From assembly GCA_904419955.1 (NCBI GenBank), contig CAJFTO010000003.1, positions 49,491 to 113,490 of the forward strand: a stretch of 64,000 nt of DNA, written 5' to 3'. The notes beneath the pieces were generated by a model. It was not told where the DNA came from. It saw nothing but the letters and a program-made list of their open reading frames with translations, and made no database searches. A program made the position numbers and the translations under genes. This document shows, piece by piece, positions 59,051 to 64,000 of this stretch; position 1 is the first letter of the stretch, and the number at the start of each line of letters is the position of its first letter. Origin of the DNA: Candidatus Roslinia caecavium (GTDB taxonomy: Bacteria; Bacillota; Clostridia; Monoglobales; Monoglobaceae).

Positions 59051-60352
59051 ATGATAACAATGAGCGATAAGAACAGGAACTGGAGATTTGAGACCATGCA
59101 GCTTCATGCGGGGCAGGAGGCGGCGGATCCGGCGACCGACGCGAGAGCGGTTCCGATCTACGCAAGCACGTCGTTTGTGTTCAGGGATTCGGACGACGCT
59201 GCGGACAGGTTTGCGTTAAAAGCGGCCGGGAATATCTATGCCCGGCTCACGAATCCGACTCAGGCGGTATTCGAGGAACGGATCGCGGCGCTTGAGGGCG
59301 GTTCGGCGGCGCTGGCTGTCGCGAGCGGGATGGCCGCGCTGGATTATACTTTCAGGACGCTGGCTAAAAACGGCGACCACATCGTCGCTTCGAATACAAT
59401 ATACGGCGGCACGTATAATCTTTTGGCGCACACTCTGCCGGATTTCGGAATAGAAACGACTTTTGTCGATCCCTACGAGGAGAGCGGCTTTGAAAACGCC
59501 GTCCGCGAGAATACAAAAGCGATATTTGTCGAAACGCTTGGAAATCCCAACTCCAACGTAGTCGATATAGAGGCCGCGGCCTCGGTCGCGCATAAGCATA
59601 ATATACCGTTGGTAGTAGACTCCACATTTACCACGCCTTATCTGATAAGACCTATAGAACACGGCGCGGATATAGTCGTACACTCGGCCACAAAATTCAT
59701 CGGCGGTCACGGGACCGCGCTCGGCGGCGTAATAATCGACGGCGGGAACTTCGACTGGAAAGCGAGCGGAAAATTCAAACAATTGACAGAACCGAACGAA
59801 AGCTATCATGGGGTGAGTTTCGCGGACGCGGCGGGGAAGGCGGCTTTCGCTACTGCGGCAAGGGCGCTTCTGCTCAGAGACAGCGGCGCGGCGATCTCGC
59901 CTTTCAACGCGTTTCTTTTGCTTCAAGGACTCGAAACGCTCTCGCTCAGAGTCGAGCGGCACGTGGAAAACGCGCTTAAAATAGTGGAATACCTAAACGC
60001 CCACCCGAAAGTTGCGGCGGTTCATCATCCGTCGCTTAAGAGCGAGCCGAGCCACGCGCTTTATGAAAAATACTTTCCAAACGGCGCGGGATCGATATTC
60101 ACCTTTGAGATAAAGGGCGGCGAAACGGAAGCGAAACGTTTTATCGATAATATAGAGATATTCTCCCTTCTTGCCAACGTAGCCGATTCCAAGTCGCTGA
60201 TAATACATCCCGCTACCACGACTCACGCTCAGCTGAGCGATACAGAAAAGGCGGAACAGGGAATAAAGCCGAACACCATCAGGCTTTCGATCGGTACAGA
60301 GAACGCCGACGATTTGATAGAGGCGCTCAGCGACGCTTTTGATACGGTCTAA
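59051..60352 (+). CDS. O-acetylhomoserine sulfhydrylase (Cys/Met metabolism PLP enzyme)
   Basis: 433 residues. Typical of the large OAH sulfhydrylase group: WRFETMQLHAGQEAADPATDAR at the N-terminus (read in parts), VPIYASTSFVF, RLTNPTQAVFEERIAALEGG, and the PLP-lysine in VVHSATKFIGGHGTALGG near residue 215. It joins sulfide to O-acetylhomoserine to give homocysteine, or with methanethiol, methionine. Two in-frame ATGs (59051, 59060) flank the ideal distance from AAAGG; the first is given. cysK follows after 64 bases, so the pair form a sulfide-assimilation unit. Confidence 0.93.
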   Translation: MITMSDKNRNWRFETMQLHAGQEAADPATDARAVPIYASTSFVFRDSDDAADRFALKAAGNIYARLTNPTQAVFEERIAALEGGSAALAVASGMAALDYTFRTLAKNGDHIVASNTIYGGTYNLLAHTLPDFGIETTFVDPYEESGFENAVRENTKAIFVETLGNPNSNVVDIEAAASVAHKHNIPLVVDSTFTTPYLIRPIEHGADIVVHSATKFIGGHGTALGGVIIDGGNFDWKASGKFKQLTEPNESYHGVSFADAAGKAAFATAARALLLRDSGAAISPFNAFLLLQGLETLSLRVERHVENALKIVEYLNAHPKVAAVHHPSLKSEPSHALYEKYFPNGAGSIFTFEIKGGETEAKRFIDNIEIFSLLANVADSKSLIIHPATTTHAQLSDTEKAEQGIKPNTIRLSIGTENADDLIEALSDAFDTV

Positions 60353-60416
60353 ACCCGACCTTATCGGATAAAACAACATATAACGATAAAATAGACAAGG
60401 AAAGGATTGGTCTAAT

Positions 60417-61331
60417 ATGAAGATCTCAGACAGCGTGACCGAGCTGATCGGCTCGACGCCGCTTTTAAAGTTAAACGGTTACTCAAAAAAATACGGTCTT
60501 AAAGCCGATGTGATCGCAAAATTGGAATATTTCAACCCGGGCGGGAGCATAAAGGACAGGGTCGCGCTCGCGATGATCGAGGACGCGGAGAAGTCCGGCA
60601 AACTTAAGCCCGATTCGGTGATAATAGAGCCTACCAGCGGCAACACCGGGATTGGCTTGGCGTTTTTGGCGAAAGCGAGAGGGTATCGGGTGATAATAAC
60701 GATGCCGGATACGATGAGCGTGGAGCGCAGAAATCTGATGAGCGCTTACGGCGCCGAGTTAGTCCTGACCGAAGGCGCTAAGGGTATGTCCGGCGCGATA
60801 GCAAAAGCCGATGAGCTGGCTCGAAAATATGAAAACAGCTTTATCCCGTCGCAGTTTACCAACCCGGCTAATCCCAAGATACACGAGCTTACCACCGGCC
60901 CGGAAATATGGAATGATACCGACGGCAAAATAGATATATTCGTCGCCGGGGTCGGAACGGGCGGAACTATAACCGGAGCCGGCGGATATTTAAAGAAAAT
61001 GAACCCTGAAATCAAGATCGTCGCAGTCGAGCCTGCGAGTTCTGCCGTCCTATCCGGCGAGCCGGCGGGTCCTCATAAGATCCAGGGCATAGGCGCGGGT
61101 TTTATTCCCAAGACGCTCGATACCAATATCTACGACGAGATTATAAAAATTGAAAACGACGACGCGATCTCGACCGGCAAGGAGATAGCGCACACCGACG
61201 GCGTTCTGGTCGGCATATCCTCGGGCGCCGCAGTCTTCGCCGCAAAAGAACTCGCGCTCCGTCCCGAAAACGAAGGCAAACATATAGTAGCGATTCTCCC
61301 CGACTCGGGCGAAAGATATTTAACAACGTAG
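60417..61331 (+). CDS. cysK: Cysteine synthase A (O-acetylserine sulfhydrylase)
   Basis: 304 residues with the full set of CysK motifs: [12 protein letters not shown], the PLP-lysine in [12 protein letters not shown] near residue 43, [43 protein letters not shown] and GISSGAAV. It makes cysteine from O-acetylserine and sulfide. Probably cotranscribed with the OAH sulfhydrylase gene, and so subject to the same putative operator. No terminator was found directly downstream. Confidence 0.95.
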   Translation: MKISDSVTELIGSTPLLKLNGYSKKYGLKADVIAKLEYFNPGGSIKDRVALAMIEDAEKSGKLKPDSVIIEPTSGNTGIGLAFLAKARGYRVIITMPDTMSVERRNLMSAYGAELVLTEGAKGMSGAIAKADELARKYENSFIPSQFTNPANPKIHELTTGPEIWNDTDGKIDIFVAGVGTGGTITGAGGYLKKMNPEIKIVAVEPASSAVLSGEPAGPHKIQGIGAGFIPKTLDTNIYDEIIKIENDDAISTGKEIAHTDGVLVGISSGAAVFAAKELALRPENEGKHIVAILPDSGERYLTT

Positions 61332-61575
61332 AGATTGTGGATTAGAGTTTGGGGGGCAAAATGGGATCCTTTAACGCCTGACGTTTATATTTGCCGAAAA
61401 CGGAATACTTTGTTTTTCTATACAGTGCAAAAGTCGTTCAAGCGTTACGGATGTGTATTAGCCCCCTAATCCCTAACTTCCTAATTCCTAACGCCTACGT
61501 TGATGGGCCGCTTTGTTTTCCTATACGTTTTAGAGAGCGCATAGACGTTACAGTATCCGCCCGCGCTCTTATTCG
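61332..61575. other. Convergent gap with short imperfect repeats
   Basis: CTTTGTTTT-C-TATAC occurs twice (near 61411 and 61513) with decayed flanks, and CCTAA-type words recur five times between about 61460 and 61495. No gene; probably neutral decay. Confidence 0.3.
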
Positions 61576-62049
61576 CTAATAGCTAATCGTTACGTTATCC
61601 TCCATAACCGGTATCCATTCCGAGCCGGACTCGGCGGTTCCAAGGTATATCAAATCGTCCGAATATTCGGCGTCGCAGTAAAATACCACTATCGTATCGT
61701 TCGCCGTATCGTACGCTATGTCCCCGCCCGACGGGTCGTATCCGTGCTGAACGTCGTTTATCGCGCTCGCAAGCGGAGCGCCGAGCCGCGTGAACTTTAA
61801 CCTGTTTTCGTAGTCCTCAAACTCCGCGCTTGTCGGGATCCGAGCCATAAGCTCCCGCGTCAGCGGACTATCCGCAACAATAAACGTCACCGCGCGTTCG
61901 CCGAACGCCAACGTCAATATTCCGTCGGCCGGGGTCGCCTCCGACGCCTGTTCGCAGCCCAGCTCCGCCGCGATATTATCCGCGTTACCGCAGCCCGAGA
62001 CAGTCAAAACCGCGGCGCTGAGCAAACATATCAACAGTAACTTTTTCAT
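61576..62049 (-). CDS. Cyclophilin-like-fold lipoprotein
   Basis: 157 residues with a lipoprotein signal (lipobox TVSGC, cysteine at about residue 20). The mature part matches the cyclophilin-like fold family (PF18050-type): FEDYENRLKFTRLGAPL, the region around GYDPSGGDIAYDTANDTIVV, and DLIYLGTAESG. Proteins of this fold lack peptidyl-prolyl isomerase catalytic residues and have no known activity. No clear Shine-Dalgarno conflict; the start MKKLLLICLL is standard. Monocistronic between convergent and divergent neighbours. Confidence 0.8.
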   Translation of the reverse strand: MKKLLLICLLSAAVLTVSGCGNADNIAAELGCEQASEATPADGILTLAFGERAVTFIVADSPLTRELMARIPTSAEFEDYENRLKFTRLGAPLASAINDVQHGYDPSGGDIAYDTANDTIVVFYCDAEYSDDLIYLGTAESGSEWIPVMEDNVTISY

Positions 62050-62498
62050 CTTATATCACTCCGTTTCATATAATTTTAAGCAAAGACCTAAGTCTATCCG
62101 CCAGGTCAAGCTCCGGCCTGTTTCGGGTAAACCTATATCCAGCGCTGTTATATATATAATATCTTAACGCGCCGAGTATGTCTAATACTTATAACACATA
62201 TGCAATTATACGATCAGAGCATGTCTAAACCACAACAATACTCAACCAACCCAAAAATATTATCGTACAATATTGCGCAAATATAATATCATCTGAAGCG
62301 CGCTCCATGTCAAGAATTTTTTATGCGGATCGTCTTTGATCGACAAAAAATTGTGCGCGGCCTAAAAGTTTTGTTAAAAGCCTTGACTTAGACCTTGATT
62401 CGCATGATATAATAGCTTATAACAAATGTTGATCCTGACCGCCGGTATTCCGGCGGCGGCGAATTTTAGCAAATAGCGCTGTACGATTGGAGAATAAT
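62050..62498. other. Divergent intergenic region
   Basis: 449 bases without a gene. TTGACT (62383-62388) and TATAAT (62408-62413, with TGA before it) make a plus-strand promoter with a long 19-base spacer. In the leader a perfect hairpin, CCGCCGG/CCGGCGG with a TATT loop (62439-62456), precedes the next gene. The left half is AT-rich and unassigned. Confidence 0.5.
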
Positions 62499-63302
62499 AT
62501 GAAAACTAAAAATAGAGACCTAACGGCCGCGGATACTTCGACTGTCAAAACAAAAGACCGGTACCATCTGATAGACGCAGTCCGCGGGGTCGCGATAATA
62601 AGCATGATAATCTATCACTTCTGCTTCGACCTGATCGTGTTGTTCGGCCGCCGATTCTCATGGCCTGAGATCCCGCTCGTATATATCTGGCAGCAGTCGA
62701 TCTGCATAACCTTTATCTTTATTTCAGGCGCGGTATGGAGCTTCGGCAGGCGGGGAAATCTCAAGCGGGGTATTTTTTTGAATATCTGCGGACTCGTTAT
62801 CACCGGAGTAACGTTTCTGTTCACTCCGAGCGCGGCAGTTATATTCGGAGTACTCAACTTTATCGGCTGCGCGATACTGATAATGATACCGCTCGACAAG
62901 GCGCTGAAAAAAGTAAACCCTTACGTCGGGTTTATATTCAGCCTGATGCTGTTTATACTGCTCAAACATATCCCCAACCATTACATAGGTATCGGCGAAA
63001 CGCCTTTCATAATAATCCCGAGAGGGGTATACAATATAGGCGTATTCACAGTATTGGGTTTTCCGCACCCCGGCTTCTCGTCGGGCGACTTTTTCCCGAT
63101 ATTCCCATGGCTGTTTCTGTTCTGCGCCGGGTATTTCTTTAATACGATCATACCGAAGATCGGACCGCTCGATAAACTGCTCCGCCTCCGCCCGCCGATA
63201 CTGCCGTGGATCGGACGCAAAAGCATATGGATATATATGATCCACCAGCCGGTATGCTACGCGATATGTATCCTGCTGCAGGCGTTGGGAGTATTGTTAT
63301 AA
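62499..63302 (+). CDS. DUF1624-type membrane protein (acyltransferase-like)
   Basis: 267 residues and about seven membrane helices. The N-terminus RYHLIDAVRGVAIISMIIYHF is the signature of the DUF1624/heparan-alpha-glucosaminide N-acetyltransferase-like family, with Asp-Ala-x-Arg-Gly and the helix-embedded His. FSSGDFFPIFPWLFLFCAGY (in part GDFFPIFPWLFLF) and WIGRKSIWIYMIHQPV follow. Family members are thought to transfer acyl groups across the membrane onto sugars; the substrate here is unknown. The ATG at 62499 has GGAG six bases upstream. Confidence 0.88.
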   Translation: MKTKNRDLTAADTSTVKTKDRYHLIDAVRGVAIISMIIYHFCFDLIVLFGRRFSWPEIPLVYIWQQSICITFIFISGAVWSFGRRGNLKRGIFLNICGLVITGVTFLFTPSAAVIFGVLNFIGCAILIMIPLDKALKKVNPYVGFIFSLMLFILLKHIPNHYIGIGETPFIIIPRGVYNIGVFTVLGFPHPGFSSGDFFPIFPWLFLFCAGYFFNTIIPKIGPLDKLLRLRPPILPWIGRKSIWIYMIHQPVCYAICILLQALGVLL

Positions 63303-63331
63303 TTAATTCGCTTTAACTGAAAACGGGTTTT

Positions 63332-63368
63332 GCGGCGGAAATTGGAATAAATTATTTTCCTCCGCCGC
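63332..63368 (+). terminator. Hairpin after the DUF1624 gene
   Basis: GCGGCGGA (63332-63339) pairs with TCCGCCGC (63361-63368); only a weak T tract follows. Confidence 0.45.
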
Positions 63369-63465
63369 TTATGCGGTTAGTTTATATTGGGGGAATCGTC
63401 AAAGTTAGCTACTTTCTGACGTTATCTATCATTTAAATATTTTTTCAATTGCTTTAACTTTTGCC

Positions 63466-63494
63466 TTGACTTTCGTGTGCACACAACTTATGAT
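63466..63494 (+). promoter_or_regulatory. Promoter with a palindrome in the spacer, before the ribbon-helix-helix gene
   Basis: TTGACT (63466-63471), 17 bases, TATGAT (63489-63494). The perfect palindrome GTGTGCACAC (63475-63484) fills most of the spacer, a position where a bound protein would block RNA polymerase. Confidence 0.65.
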
Positions 63495-63525
63495 ATGTTT
63501 AGGGTATTGAGAGCGAGGTGAAATT

Positions 63526-63717
63526 TTGAGTCCAAGAACCGGAAGACCCACGGACAATCCTAAACGCAATCAAACTAAGATAAGAATGACTGACGACGAG
63601 GTAGCCAAGCTGAACTATTGTTCAGAAAAACTGGGGCTTACAAAAACAGCAGTGATTAATTTAGGGATCTACAAGGTTTACGCCGAATTAAAGGGTAAAA
63701 ATTGCGGTCAAAACTGA
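63526..63717 (+). CDS. Small ribbon-helix-helix (CopG-like) protein
   Basis: 63 residues: a basic N-terminus with Pro/Arg/Lys (SPRTGRPTDNPKRN), a beta-strand TKIRMTD, and two helices (DEVAKLNYCSEKLGLTKTAV, INLGIYKVYAEL). This is the pattern of small RHH DNA-binding proteins common on phages and mobile elements of Firmicutes. The TTG start has GAGGTG about eight bases upstream. The palindrome in its own promoter suggests autoregulation. Confidence 0.75.
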   Translation: MSPRTGRPTDNPKRNQTKIRMTDDEVAKLNYCSEKLGLTKTAVINLGIYKVYAELKGKNCGQN

Positions 63718-63765
63718 TTATCGGCTCCCTATGCGTCGTTGTAGAATGAGCGTAAAATGGATTGT

Positions 63766-63807
63766 AAAAAAGAACGCCCGCCTTGATGGCAAAGAGAACG
63801 GGCGTTC
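63766..63807 (-). terminator. Hairpin with T-run on the minus strand
   Basis: GAACGCCCG (63772-63780) pairs with CGGGCGTTC (63799-63807). The T-run is on the minus strand (A-run at 63766-63771), so it would stop transcription coming from the right, although both neighbouring genes are on the plus strand. Confidence 0.55.
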
Positions 63808-63818
63808 CACCAAAACAC

Positions 63819-63859
63819 CGGAAGTTATCCGATAAATCTATTATATCAGGTATCTTCCG
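63819..63859 (+). promoter_or_regulatory. Inverted repeat in the leader of the edge gene
   Basis: CCGGAAG (63819-63825) is complementary to CTTCCGG (63853-63859), 27 bases apart, just upstream of the last gene. Function unknown. Confidence 0.35.
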
Positions 63860-63892
63860 GAATTTCAACAGGAATTTCAGGAGGTCTTTAAA

Positions 63893-64000
63893 ATGACGCA
63901 AGAAGAATTAGAAAAAAGGCTGATAGAGCTGGAATATAAGGCGAGCGGAGCGGCGTCGCTCTGCGGTTGTCTCGCGCGTCTCGACCTTGACGGCTCGGCG
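63893..64000 (+). CDS. Unidentified protein, 5' end only
   Basis: An ATG at 63893, seven bases after CAGGAGG, opens 36 codons to the window edge: MTQEELEKRLIELEYKASGA and onward. The start is acidic and helix-forming. Too short to identify; proximity to a CopG-like gene hints at a mobile-element or accessory setting. Confidence 0.55.
   Translation, partial: MTQEELEKRLIELEYKASGAASLCGCLARLDLDGSA

Noticed and set aside
61460..61495. Telomere-like CCTAA repeats
   Set aside because: The words are few, unequal in length and in an intergenic stretch of a bacterial chromosome; most likely chance or decay.

Overview
The window looks like chromosomal DNA from a spore-forming, anaerobic member of the Clostridia, probably a gut or other plant-polymer-degrading species. 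The evidence is a sporulation sigma factor SigG, a BofA-family protein, DapL-type diaminopimelate synthesis, an mreBCD/PBP2 cell-shape cluster, four surface proteins with S-layer homology (SLH) domains, and two PL1-type pectate lyases. Codon use favours ATA for isoleucine and AGA for arginine. No rRNA, tRNA, CRISPR array, transposase or integrase was seen. Assignments come from reading the sequence by eye, without database searches.

Layout. 1-6 kb: yicC (partial, minus) diverges from uvrB-uvrA. 6-8 kb: a frameshifted nucleotidyltransferase and a secreted SH3-NlpC/P60 hydrolase with a long leader. 8.2-13.3 kb: holA, a pectate lyase gene broken by one frameshift, and an ECF-transporter S component. 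13.4-14.1 kb: mgsA with an elaborately structured leader. 14.1-20 kb: maf-mreB-mreC-mreD-mrdA (minus). 20-25 kb: zapA and a U32 peptidase, a Nudix hydrolase, a BofA-like protein and proB. 25.4-31.2 kb: an SLH-anchored M13 metallopeptidase and a three-gene ABC transporter. 31.2-36.3 kb: a structured leader and a 1,509-residue BspA-like leucine-rich-repeat surface protein in AT-richer DNA. 36.4-41 kb: an SLH beta-helix protein, a frameshifted nitroreductase, a small membrane protein/HTH pair and two small genes. 41-47 kb: ppk1, pfk, dapF-dapL. 47-56.3 kb: a two-gene operon for a 2,076-residue SLH pectate lyase and a 926-residue SLH protein. 56.6-64 kb: sigG, a ferredoxin-type aldo/keto reductase, O-acetylhomoserine sulfhydrylase and cysK, a lipoprotein, a DUF1624-like membrane protein, a ribbon-helix-helix protein and a truncated gene at the edge.

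How the genes fit together. One theme is envelope construction (MreBCD/PBP2, ZapA, DapF/DapL, NlpC/P60). Another is display of large secreted proteins on that envelope through SLH repeats (pectinase, peptidase, beta-helix protein, 926-residue partner). A third is sulfur and energy metabolism (OAH sulfhydrylase/CysK, PPK, PFK, methylglyoxal synthase). Three accessory genes (nucleotidyltransferase, pectate lyase, nitroreductase) each carry a single-base frame change, while the housekeeping genes are intact.

The most unusual material is in the untranslated leaders. The mgsA leader has a 10-bp inverted repeat enclosing four 10-bp tandem repeats, followed by two interleaved (pseudoknot-like) complementary pairs. 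The BspA-gene leader has a nested stem, a 10-codon ORF behind a strong Shine-Dalgarno sequence, and a terminator-like hairpin that overlaps a competing hairpin. The leader of the small membrane protein/HTH pair has a strong Shine-Dalgarno sequence followed by a start-stop codon pair inside a long-range stem.
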